DNA of 64,000 bases from Ctenosaura bakeri. Taxonomy: Eukaryota; Chordata; Lepidosauria; Squamata; Iguanidae. The stretch spans positions 1 to 64,000 of the forward strand of contig CAOLHI010001286.1 of the NCBI GenBank assembly GCA_948474755.1, read 5' to 3'. Under the pieces are notes generated by a model. The model did not search any database. It was not told the origin of the DNA and saw only the letters and a list, made by a program, of their open reading frames with translations. The translations under genes and the position numbers were made by a program. Of the stretch, positions 1-9,912 are shown piece by piece. Every line of letters starts with the position of its first letter. The stretch's first letter is position 1.

Positions 1-2059
1 ATGACTGATGACTACATTCCACTCAAAAGAGTGCCATGTAAAATAATACCAGGCTATGTGAGAGTGGTGGCTCTTTTGGGGCCTGTTCACAGATGAAATG
101 CATTAGAAGATATCAGAGTTGCATAGCATTAATCTCTGTATGAAGAGTTATGTGTTGACTGCACTGAATTGCAATGTTGTGTAGCTGAACAGAGACAGCA
201 AATGTGCAACTGAATAAACAATGAAATGAACATGAACATCCAAGTCTAATGCCTCATGTACCTCTATGCACAGTGGGCATGCACGCATAGCATGTGCAAC
301 TCTACTTCCACAAGTTTGAACTCAATGTGGACATTCCACATTGGAAAGAACTTACATGTGTAAGACACCAACAGCATTTCAGCTGTTAATTGATAAATGT
401 GAACATCTGACAAGCCAGAATCATCCTGGTGTCTTAGTTCTCCTACAACAGTGATTGGGCCTTTTTTTTCTTATCTAGAACATCTTCATTTTGTTCAGGG
501 CTTTGAAAGCAGAGTCGTGCATGCAGTACCATTGTGCATGGATCTGCATTGCACATCGGTGTGCATTGCAAATGGCTGTCCATTGGGCATTTGGTTGTGC
601 ATTCAGTTGCATGGTTGCTTGGTTCAATTGCCTAACAGTGCTAACCAACCCCAGTGAACCATCCTGGCCATAATCCATCACATTTCTGTCCTACCCAACA
701 ACAACAACTTTATCACAGTGGCAACTGAAGGCTTCCATGTAAATGAAATAAAACTAAAACCCAAAGCAGATTAACATGGAACCACCTTTGCCAGATGGGC
801 ATCTGAAAAGCAGGGTTAAATGTTCTTCTTCTCACTATCCCCATCTTCATGTTAGCTCATGGCCTATTGGTGGCAATGGTCATGACTACACTTCTGCAGC
901 AGCAGCAGTTCCTTTTTCCATTTATTTTTAGCTTTTGAACAATCATAGTTTTAGAGCTGATTTTGTATTTGGACATTTTTTTTTAACAGGACTGGCCCTT
1001 TCATTAGCAGAGTAAAGAGCAGAGTGAGGCAGCAGATGCTAGTTGGTGAGGAAGAGATGGTGGTAAGAAGCAGCCCTTTGGCCATTTCCTTCTGTTGTGT
1101 TTTCTAGGCAGCCTGCCCTGCATCTTTTCACCTGACCTGCCATCCTCAGGTGTAGTGGAATACCTTGTTGCACTGGTAGTGTCGAAGAGAGATACAATTA
1201 CCAATCCCGACCCCACAGAACCTTGAGAGAAGGGTGGGGCTGCAAGGCTATGCAGATGATTGACAGCCTATTTTTCCTGAAGAGAGAAGCATCTTTGCCT
1301 AGTGATTTTTTGACTTGATAAGCCAAGTATACTTACTCTACGACCCATAAATGTACTCTTATTTTAGCTCAAATATATCCAATTTTCTTTCAACAACATC
1401 CTCCCAAATCTCACTGATTATACATTAAAGCACGGTAATAATTGACAAAAATCTAGGAAGGTTGTAATCTTTTTCATGCTTGTTCAGAAAAGAACAATCA
1501 AACTGTGCACTAAAGATAAGCTTTGAACATAAAGTCTGCCTTTTAGCTCAAAATATATCTGCTGATTTTTTTTAAAAAAAAAGTAAATGAGGTATTAAAA
1601 GGAAGATTCAATTAATAAACTGTACTTTGCTTTTAAACCATAAGCCAACAGAAAGGGGATTAAACAGACTCCCTGTCACTGAGAAGTTCACAAAAGTGTG
1701 CATTTTGGAGGAAGGATGTAATAATGTAGAATCTGCATTAGAAACTGAAGACAGGATTAAAGTCAATGTGTTTTAAGACCTATTAGCGAGAGGACAACAA
1801 TATATCAAAGCCAACGGTTTTAGAGTGTATATTTCATTATTTTCAGGGTATTTTTGCTGCTACTGTGATATGGCTATGACTGAAAGTTTTTCATATGAAG
1901 CTGTCTAATATAATGTTTTTGCCACATGCAATTCAGGTTAGTTTTTATAAAAGAGGCTAAAGAAAATATTAAGGCTGCTATCCCATGCACACTTACTGTC
2001 ATACAAAAGGATCTTGTAGCACTTTTGAGAGCAGAGAGAAAGAAGTTTGTAGCATAGAC
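1..2059. other. Single-copy AT-rich sequence, no gene seen
   Basis: I see no exon with credible splice sites and no recognised transposon here. The short open frames on both strands have no recognisable domain. The stretch ends exactly where a CpG-rich transposon begins. Confidence 0.5.
495..625. repeat. Degenerate TGCATTGCA-rich tract
   Basis: Variants of TGCATTGCA, TGTGCAT and TGCATGG recur about ten times in 130 bases, at irregular 10-20 base spacing. The motif is nearly its own reverse complement, so open frames appear on both strands, but none has coding features. It may be a decayed minisatellite. Confidence 0.4.
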
Positions 2060-2062
2060 TCA

Positions 2063-2705
2063 GGCCCTTTTCGCACGGGCCTTTTGTCACGCAACAGCCC
2101 CGTGAGCCTCGTGGGAGTGGGAGCGTTGCTCCGCACGACACACTCCCACTTCCGCCGGGCTCACGGGGCTGAAGCGGCGCGAGCGCGGGTTTTTTGATTT
2201 TCGCTTCCAAGCGAAAATCACCCGTGCTCATGCAACGCTCCTGGCGCCCGCGCGCACTTACCTTTCGTGTGGAGCATCCGGGAGCCGGCCGGGTCGCGCT
2301 TCCTTTCCTCCGCCCCTGTGGAAGGAAGGGACGGGGCGGGGCGCTCGTGCGACATGTCCTGATTCGCGCGCGCGCGGGGGGCGGACGGGACGAGCGCCTT
2401 TCTCTCTCGTGTGTGTGGGGGGGCGGATGGGAGGAGCACCTTTCTCTCTCACGCGCGGGGGGCGGACGGGAGGAGCGCCTTTCTCTCTCGTGCGTGCGGG
2501 GGGGATGGAGGGGACAGGCTCCTTTCTCTCTCTCGCGGGGGGGAATGGACGGACGCGCGAGCCGCCGCCACCTCCGGGAGGCTGCCGCTTCCCCGCTCGT
2601 TCCTACGTCTGCGGAAGGAAGGGGGAAGCGGCAGCCTCTCGGAGAAGGCTTCATGCGCGAGCCACCCTCCCCTGCTCGCGCGAGAAGACTAATGCGAAAA
2701 GGGCC
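2063..2705. mobile_element. CpG-rich Harbinger-like non-autonomous transposon (643 bp)
   Basis: The left end reads GGCCCTTTTCGCAC and the right end TGCGAAAAGGGCC, so they form an imperfect inverted repeat. The element is flanked by an exact TCA duplication (2060-2062 and 2706-2708). A 3-bp duplication with GGCC-type ends fits the PIF/Harbinger superfamily. The interior is strikingly GC- and CpG-rich in an AT-rich background. It contains a nested hairpin (arms 2096-2108 and 2158-2170, with inner arms 2111-2119 and 2141-2149), a tandem repeat at 2381-2560, and a perfect 17-bp hairpin (2578-2594 with 2622-2638). Several open frames cross it, including one of 238 codons on the minus strand, but they are low-complexity Arg/Pro/Ser-rich products of the repeat. 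I see no transposase. Its interior does not match the other GGCC-ended elements here. Confidence 0.8.
2381..2560. repeat. About 40-bp tandem repeat inside the CpG-rich transposon
   Basis: Units begin near 2381, 2423, 2462, 2502 and 2542. Each starts with a GCGGACGGGA-like block, continues with a CGCCTTTCTCTCTC-like block and ends in a G-run. The unit is 39-42 bases long and the copies differ at several positions. The G-runs of four to seven bases make quadruplex formation possible on the plus strand. Confidence 0.75.
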
Positions 2706-2708
2706 TCA

Positions 2709-3668
2709 GTCTTCTTCATCAGATACATGAAGTGAATACACTTATTGTCAGTAAATTTCATTGAACTCAGCCCTTCAGATTTAAGGATCTCAAGAACATT
2801 TGACAATATTTGCATCTTCAATTTTTAAAAGGATGTCTTAACACCTAAGACACCGTGCCTATAAAAAAGAGATCAACTATAAAATTCATCACCCTTCAGA
2901 CTTCATTGGGGAAATTTCCATTCTGCATTAATTCATTAAACGCTTTCCTGTTCAGAAAACATTTCTGTATGTTTTGCACAAGATATACTGATTCCTATGC
3001 AAATATTTTGGTTTTCCACAGAAAATACACATAGAAAAACTATACATTTTTTCTGTTCAGGAATCATGCATTTGTACAAACTGGATAATGTTACACAATT
3101 GTATAAAATGTATGCAACTTCCACAAGTGCATGGACATTTGTCACTTATGATATGGCATGGGAAAATGTTGTTAGGGAAACACAAACACAAATAAGTAGG
3201 TTGCAAAAATTTAAAAAATCAGAGGGTTCAAAGATCTCTGTGTTTGAGCAGAAAGTATTTCAGTGTACAGAAAGAACAGAGTGAAAAGTGTGCCATTCCC
3301 CAATTCATGGCCCCCTTTGACATAAAATAGGAAGGTAATTCTAGATATTTGGAGTGGGGAGAGAGACTGATTACAGCTCTTAAAATTCAGTGGATATTTT
3401 GAAGAGCTCAGGCATCATCTGCTGCTGAAAATGTGAAAGTCCGGGGGGAGGTTTGTCCCATATTTCATTGCAGAACCCTTCAAATCTTGCTAGATTATTG
3501 GTCTTTTGATGCATTGCCCCAGAAACCCTAGTGCATACACAAGGAAGCAAGCTGAGGCACTGTCTTCAGGATTTGACAAAGTGTGGCCCTTAAACCACCT
3601 GCAACTCACAAGGGCTCTGCCAAGGTAGTATACTGGAAACTCTCAAAATAACCCCTACAGTGGATCTT
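2709..3668. other. Single-copy AT-rich sequence, no gene seen
   Basis: This stretch has no recognised repeat. A 95-codon plus-strand open frame at 2997-3284 has no domain and no splice context. Confidence 0.5.
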
Positions 3669-3708
3669 GGCATGCATGCATGCATGCATGCAGAGAGAGA
3701 GAGAGAGT
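3669..3708. repeat. (GCAT)n followed by (AG)n microsatellite
   Basis: About six GCAT units run directly into about eight AG units. Confidence 0.95.
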
Positions 3709-3734
3709 GCTAATTGTTCTCCCGAAGCATAACC

Positions 3735-4075
3735 CTCCAATTTGGCCAGGTGAGTCATTAGTCCTCTGTTTCCCCACTTTGTCAGCCGCTTTTAGAATGT
3801 CTGGATTTCTCTCTCATCCTTCCATTTTCCCCATTTGTCCTCAGCTTATTTCAACTGCTCCAAACTGAGTTCCAAGTGCAAAAGTCATCTGCACTCAGTT
3901 AACTCACCAGGGGAGAGAGGAGAGAAGGAGAAGAATCTTTCCCTTTTCAATAGACTTAAGCAAAAAGGAAACTGCTTCAGCTTCTCCTAGCTTGTGTGCT
4001 CTTCCTCATTAGTAGTGTTTGTCATCTTGACCACAATCTGACATTGCTCAGCTACATGTCTCAATTTTCATTTGT
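3735..4075 (+). repeat. Unclassified dispersed repeat, copy 1 (orientation arbitrary)
   Basis: This is one of four copies of a 300-340 bp repeat in the window. Shared landmarks, in order, are a TTTGTCCTCAGCTTATTTCA-like block (3834-3853), a GTGCAAAAGTcAtcTGCACt..AGTTAACTCACC-like block, a GGGAGAGAGGAGAGA-like purine run, and a TCTCCTAGCTTGTGTGCTC-like block. A second copy in this orientation lies near 44.4 kb. Two inverted copies lie near 22.8 and 28.0 kb. I see no inverted terminal repeats and no coding frame. I cannot name the family. Confidence 0.75.
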
Positions 4076-4267
4076 GAAATATTGGAGGGTACACCAAAGT
4101 CTCAAGAGTGGGGTGGGATGGGGAATACATTAGGCCAGTTACATATTCTAGAATGGGTGGGACTGTTTGAGGTCTGCAGGAGCCTTTTAAAAAAAAGAAA
4201 TGGAAGTGATTTGAAATAAGCTCCAAATGGCCAGTTATACTTCCTGCTTGCTTTGGCTGGTGTAACA

Positions 4268-4428
4268 GTGTTGTGTAGTGGTTTGAGCATTGGACTATGA
4301 CCCTGGAGACCAGGGTTCAATTCCTTGGGCACATCACACACTCTCAGCCCCAGAAAACCCCATGATAGGGTCATCTTAGGGTTGCCATAAGTCAGAAATG
4401 ACTTGAAAGCAAACCACAACAACAAACA
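4268..4428 (+). mobile_element. Sauria-type SINE, internally deleted
   Basis: The head GTGTAGTGGTTTGAGCATTG resembles a tRNA-derived promoter A box, and CAGGGTTCAATTCC is a B box. The tail (GGGTTGCCATAAGTCAGAAA, then GACTTGAAAGCA and AACAACAAAC) is the Bov-B-type end used by squamate SINEs. The middle section seen in fuller copies, such as the one at 17.7 kb, is missing. Confidence 0.85.
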
Positions 4429-5335
4429 GGTCATTTTTTTACAGCAATAAAACAAAACAAAAAACAACTCAGCACAGGGTTTTTGAAAAATGGATGGATG
4501 GAGCTGAGGTCTGTGGCTAGGAAAACTGGCCTCCAGATCCCCCCACCCCCCAAGGTATTTCAACCTTGAGCTGCACCTCAAACACTACAATAGTAGATTT
4601 CTGGAGGGTGCAAGAAATCATAGTGCAAAGGGCAGACATAAAAATACCCTGGTGTGTATTAAGGTGGTAAATCCTCTACTATTTCATCCTTGCTTTCTCC
4701 CCATTGCAGGAGAAAACAAATATTTATTTGAAGCATTCTCTCTATATTCAAACACCCCAAAGTATTCTGGGGTAATTATTCTGTAGAAAAATCCATTTTT
4801 TGTAACAATAAAAAAGTAGAAGCCTACATATATTTCTCTGCTGAACAATTCCCCTGAAACATTTTGGGATGTTTGGACGTAAGGAGAAAGCTGAGTAAAA
4901 TTCTTATTGCCCTGTAATTTTTCCCAGTGGTGTTTCCCAACTGTTTGGAAATTCATTTTTCGACCAAGAAATGAATTATTGCTAATATTGTTTCCATTCC
5001 TAGCATACATAAAGTACTGTCTGGGACCTATGGATTCCAGCTTGGTTTTAGCTGTCTTACATGGAGATTGTGAGTCACATCAAGTTCTATAAAAGAGAAG
5101 GAAACAGACTGCAGTTAAAGACTATGGAATCCTAAAGGTGCAACATGGAGGATTTTTAAGTCTGAAAGGGAATCTAGTATCACACCAAAATTCTAAAGGG
5201 TGAGAAAATGAATTCTGAACTTTGAGTAATTTTTTGTGATTCAGAAAATCCTACTACATCCTTAATAACAATCAATCAATCAGTCAGTCAGTCTGCAGAC
5301 CACCACGGAAACAACACTCAGCTTCTTACATCATC
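4429..5335. other. Single-copy sequence, no gene seen
   Basis: No recognised repeat or credible exon is visible. A short CAAT/CAGT run (about 5268-5292) lies just before the next transposon. Confidence 0.45.
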
Positions 5336-5338
5336 TTA

Positions 5339-5781
5339 GGTCCTTTCCGCACGCGGCAAGGGAAACGCTCCCTGCCGCTACTCACCGGCTTTTTGGTGGG
5401 TCCGGGTGAGTCCGTCGGGATGAGGAGCAGTGCAAGATCATCACCCCACATTGCTCCGGCATCCAAAATGGTGGCTTCCGGTTGGTGGAGGCTCTCCACC
5501 AACCGGAGAAGCTCGCCAGCCAAAAGCCTGGCCCCGACAGATCTGCAAATCTGTTCCGGAGCACAGGAACAGAGCAACACGGGGTCATGCACTTCGTACT
5601 TTTTAAAAACCTCTTAAAAGTGGTTTTTAAAAAGCATGCTGCGTGACCAGTTTCGGTCGCTCCGGAGCGCACTGAAGTGCGGAACTACGAAAAGTAGTCC
5701 GCCCCAGTCCACTCCACAGTGCAGAAAACCTTCGTTGGAGGTCGCTCTGCACCATTTTAATAGGTCCGTGCAGAAAGGGCC
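5339..5781 (+). mobile_element. Harbinger-like MITE, family A copy 1 (443 bp)
   Basis: The ends are GGTCCTTTCCGCACG and GTGCAGAAAGGGCC, flanked by exact TTA duplications (5336-5338 and 5782-5784). TTA is a typical PIF/Harbinger target. The interior shares long blocks with the copies at 12.96 kb (inverted) and 63.33 kb. These include a pair of matched ATCCAAAATGG/CTTCCGGTTGGTGG and CTCCACCAACCGG blocks that fold back, a TTTTTAAAAACCTCT hairpin, an ACTACGAAAAGTAGT palindrome, and TGGAGGTCGCTCTGCACC near the right end. Open frames cross it on the minus strand but shift between copies, so I do not call a gene. Orientation is defined here by this copy. Confidence 0.88.
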
Positions 5782-6384
5782 TTAGTCTTTAGCTGGTGGT
5801 TATGAATAAGGAATTTTCCATTTTCAATTAAAACAGTATTTTTAGATAAATATTAAATACCAAAGCAAAATCATAATATTTTAGAAAAAATAAAGATAAA
5901 ATTTTTTGTTAGGTTATCATTTAGGTGTTTTTCCCCCTTTAAGAACCATGTGATACATTTTCATTGTTAATTACAGTATATTCTCAATTACTTCTGTGAA
6001 AAGTGGCCTGAAATGTAACTCCACACATTTAAATAATCAGAATGTTCTGCAGGCAGACACACAGAAAGGGCTGAGTGATGCACATAGAAGAGGATAAGCC
6101 GGGTTTCCCAAAATTCACCACAAACTAACATAAAGATGCTTGCAGCTACAAATATAAATCCAATTTCTATGAAATTAATTAGAAAAAAAATCTTTATTTT
6201 CCACTGTTGAAGGTAGTTTTTAATACTGAATTGTACCCACATATACACTTACTCTCCTTCTTCCCATTTTTGCTGCCCTAATTTTTACAAATTTCCAGTG
6301 CATAGTTACAAAGACGCTTTTAACGTCTCCCCAGGAAAATTCTTGACAATGATTTGGCTGCCATCTGATTTAGTAATGAAGGGG

Positions 6385-6725
6385 GCACTCTGGCTGTTTC
6401 AGTTGGCATTGTGTCCTCCGGAACATTCCAAATAGAGTCTGCACAGCTATCTCACATTCCTGTAAATGCTCGCACAGCAGAGAGAAACAATGAAATAGTT
6501 CAGACATCAATCACATTCCCTAATTATGCATTTACTTCACAAATTGCATTATTTTCCGTTAAGCGCAGGCAATGGCTGGTGGGAAATATAGGAGACACTT
6601 GGAGATTGGTATTAAGATGAGATTTGCATTACGTGCCTCCCGCACATGGCATCCCTTCCATGATGGGAATATCCATTTACCTTTTAGCTGCAGTAGTGCA
6701 TTTCAAAAAAAAAGTCTTAATTCAT
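6385..6725. promoter_or_regulatory. Candidate conserved non-coding element
   Basis: The stretch is repeat-free and of mixed composition, and it keeps several CpGs in an AT-rich region. It contains CATTCC-type TEAD-like sites, TTATGCATTTAC (octamer/POU-like) and ATTTGCAT (a near-perfect reverse octamer). These are readings of short motifs only. Conservation cannot be judged from one sequence. Confidence 0.25.
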
Positions 6726-7959
6726 GTCTGTCATGCAATCAGATTTGTTGCCGAAGTATATAAATTATATACACAAATATCATCAGATGGATGCAGTGGG
6801 AAATCACAGTGGTAATTAAACCCTCTCTCTCTCTTTTTCCCCCTGTAGTTGAAGTAACAATACTCATTTCAGGATAGCATTAGAGTAAGGAGAGCCTATC
6901 TATATCTGTAAATGAATGATATCATTATTTTGGGAAATGAAAGTTTAAGCTCTGTGAAACATACAATCCCATGGAGATCTCAGCAGAGCAACTTGTACGT
7001 CCAGGTGTTTAATGTGATAAGGTACGTTACCATTTATCTGTGTACTTGCAGACAAATATTAACATAGTCATGAATTAAGCTTTTAATCCCTTTTATTATA
7101 AATTGAATATCTTTATTTTAACAAACATCAACAATGCACATTATTGTGCTCCAAACTATTCATTACTATTCCCCACAGTATACCATTACATGATACACCA
7201 TAATACATGTGTTAATATAATGGCAAGCATCTGCTTGAGTATTCTATAGCATATTTCATTCTCTCTCTTTTGTTTAAACAAAAGAGACCGGCTCACAAAA
7301 GGCACTTTCCCCCGCTTCATATAGGCAGCCATACAGTAATTCAGTTTTACTCTGGAGAAGAAGGATAGGAACACAACATTTCTATTTCACTAGTAGGCAA
7401 AGTATGGCTTGTTATGAGCCCGTGATGAAAAAGAACAGAAGGAGGAAATGAGAAAGCAAAGGGAGTAGTAAAGGGCCATGGAAATGTATGGTGCTGGGCA
7501 GGTACTTCCAGGGATCAGCAACATACTTCATGCTATTGGAGTCTTGGAAATGTTCTCTGCAGGGCTGTAGCACCAAAACCCCTAACCAGAAGGCAAGTGC
7601 CGAAGTCCCAAAATCAAATTGGCAGGAACAATTTGTGTACAATCCTGTCCAGTACTCACTACGCTGAAGGCCTGGTGATTTCAGCATGACTTGAGTACAT
7701 GGAACTGTATACTGGACTGTGGCCAGCAGATCCAGAGATAATAATGCAAAATCGCATTCCTTTTTTTCCTCTGGGAGAAAATTCAAGTCAGTATGTAGTG
7801 TCTTTCTCCCAAGGAAACCATGTATAGTTCTGAGGGCATTTTCCAGAAATAAATATGGCAAGTTTTCAGTTGCTATGTTGTTCTCTCTTCTCCCCTGCCA
7901 CCAGTTCCATTACCTTCCCTGCTGCCCTCACTGAGGTTTTTCATCCCATGGAGAGTAAA

Positions 7960-8400
7960 GGATGGAGCAACAGTAAGCATCAAATGCTATGGTCAGCAAA
8001 GAAGAGGAGGGAGAGACAGAAAGAGGAAGGATGCTGCGTGCTGTTTCATGGTGCAGGGGCACAAATGGAAAAAGAAAGCCAGCCTGTGAAGAAAATGAGC
8101 AATGAAAGGAAACAGCAGGTGGTGAAAGCCAAGGTGAGAGAAAGGATAGTGCCCAAAGACATAGATTCAGAGAAAGGGCAGAGGTAATAATACAAGGCTA
8201 GAAAAACATGAAGGAGCAGAAAGGCACCCAGAAGCTGGAAAGGTCAAACACAGAGGTCAGATAGAAAAGACAAGCAGGGAAAGGGGAGGCTGAGAACCTA
8301 CGAAGGAGTGGAAAGGGGAGAAAAGAGAGGAAGAGGGCACAGGACATTGGAGAAAGGCAGAGGCAAGGAGATGTATAGGGAATAGAAGAATTCACAGGGG
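7960..8400. repeat. Purine-rich, strand-asymmetric tract
   Basis: The plus strand is dominated by A and G (runs such as GAAGAGGAGGGAGAGAC) over about 440 bases. It is not a clean tandem repeat. The asymmetry explains the open frames on both strands. Confidence 0.5.
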
Positions 8401-8792
8401 ATGAAGAAGAATTTGAGCAAGAGCTCTAACTGTTGGCCTGTGCTTGTTTCTTATATATCTGTGAATTGTTCTTGTGAAGTATTATTGAGAGCCATGGGGT
8501 GGTCTGATCTGAACATTGTCAATCAGAATGAAAGGTGGAGGTGGAAGTGTCTGGCTTAATAGTTTATATTTATAGATATCTGTGACTCCTACTTCTTTCC
8601 TGGGTGTATGTATTACTTTTTAACCTAATCCATTCCCTTTCAGCGGAAAGGTGGGTGAAAAATGGGATTTCCTAAATTTGTTTCATTCTCTCCCAAGCAA
8701 AAAGCACAAACAGGGAAAGGAACAATGAAACTTGGATGGGATCTTTCACCTGTAATTTAGTCAGAGTTATCGTGGAGTTATTTAATGAGTAG

Positions 8793-8978
8793 AGCCAGTG
8801 AGGTGTAGCAGAGACTAGGATTCAGTTCCACACTTGGCCATGGAAACCCACTTGGTGACCTTGGGCACATTATATACCCTCAGTCCCAGAAAACCCCATG
8901 ATAGGTTCTCCTTAGGATTTCCTTAAGTTGAAAATGACTTGAAGGTAGGTACACCACCACCACAAAACAACAACAACA
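8793..8978 (+). mobile_element. Sauria-type SINE, diverged
   Basis: The body matches GGCCATGGAAACCCACTTGG and GACCTTGGGCA, the AAAACCCCATGATAGG block, and the GACTTGAAGG tail ending in an ACAACAACAAC run. The 5' tRNA-like part is eroded and part of the middle is deleted. Confidence 0.85.
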
Positions 8979-9043
8979 TAATGAGCATGCACCATTGTAA
9001 ATAAAATAAATGTCCTTTTTCCAACATAAATTTAATGAATATA

Positions 9044-9066
9044 GTGTGTGTGTGTGTGTGTGTGTG
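9044..9066. repeat. (TG)n microsatellite
   Basis: About eleven uninterrupted GT units are present. Confidence 0.95.
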
Positions 9067-9732
9067 CATGAGTAAATGAAATGTATCAGTGCTTTTTCAC
9101 TAAGTTTCCTATCTCTGGCTTGATCCAGCCAGAAGGCATCCAGTCAGAAGAAGAATCAAAATGAATGGTTACAAGATGAAAAGCTGCACATATTTAGCCC
9201 TAGCCATAAAATCATTATGGTTGCATGAACACAGTTTTTGATATTGGCAACTATGCTGATCAGCAGATTATAGAGAGTGGTTGTGTCCAATACACACACT
9301 CTTTTGTACTTCTTCCACTACCAGCTGCTTGCCTATTGGTGATGATTACCTGAACATAGATTCCCAACAGCAAAAGATGGAGGCATTGCTCTACCAACAG
9401 GTTACTCAAGTGATTTAATAGATCTCAGACCCTCTGGAATATGACTGAGCCAAAGTGGGGCACTTCCAACCCTCTTCAATTACACCAAAAGAGAGGGTGA
9501 AAGTGTATGCAAGAGTTACTTCTTGGGATTATGAATCCCAGATTCCAACAGCCAGCACTGCCAGTGGCAATACTATCTCGGGGATTTGGGGAACTGCAAT
9601 CCAAAAGAGACAGACTATGGAGCAAAGCATGTGTTAGGAAGAACATGTCTTCCTTCCTTAGCTGGAATGATCTGTAATACTACTACTGCTACATGTAGAA
9701 TCCTACTGGCTCATACCAATCATGGCCAAAAG

Positions 9733-9912
9733 TTAGGCTAAGACTCTGGGAGATCAGCGTTCAGATTCCTGCTCAGCCATAGAAACCTAGTGGATGTCCT
9801 TGTGCAAGTAAAACTCTCTCAGCCTAAGAGGAAGGCAACCTCTGAATAAACCCAGGAAAAACCTAGGGTAGGGTTGCCTCAAGTGAGAGTTGACTTGAAG
9901 GCACATAATTAG
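9733..9912 (+). mobile_element. Sauria-type SINE, diverged
   Basis: The recognisable blocks are GACTCTGGGAGATCAGCGTT (B-box region), GCTCAGCCATAGAAACC, CTCTCAGCCTAAGAGGAAGG, and the GTTGACTTGAAGGCACATAA tail. The 5' end is truncated. Confidence 0.85.

Larger units (their letters stand above)
5785..8792. other. Mostly single-copy AT-rich sequence, no gene seen
   Basis: No transposon with defined ends was recognised. The block holds a candidate conserved element (6385-6725) and a purine-rich tract (7960-8400). Open frames of up to 149 codons (7412-7861, minus strand) have no domain, no signal of splicing and no clear codon bias. Confidence 0.45.

Noticed and set aside
1938..2654. A 238-codon minus-strand open frame
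   Set aside because: It runs through the GC-rich transposon and its 40-bp tandem repeat. The product is low-complexity and the opposite strand is equally open, so base composition explains it.
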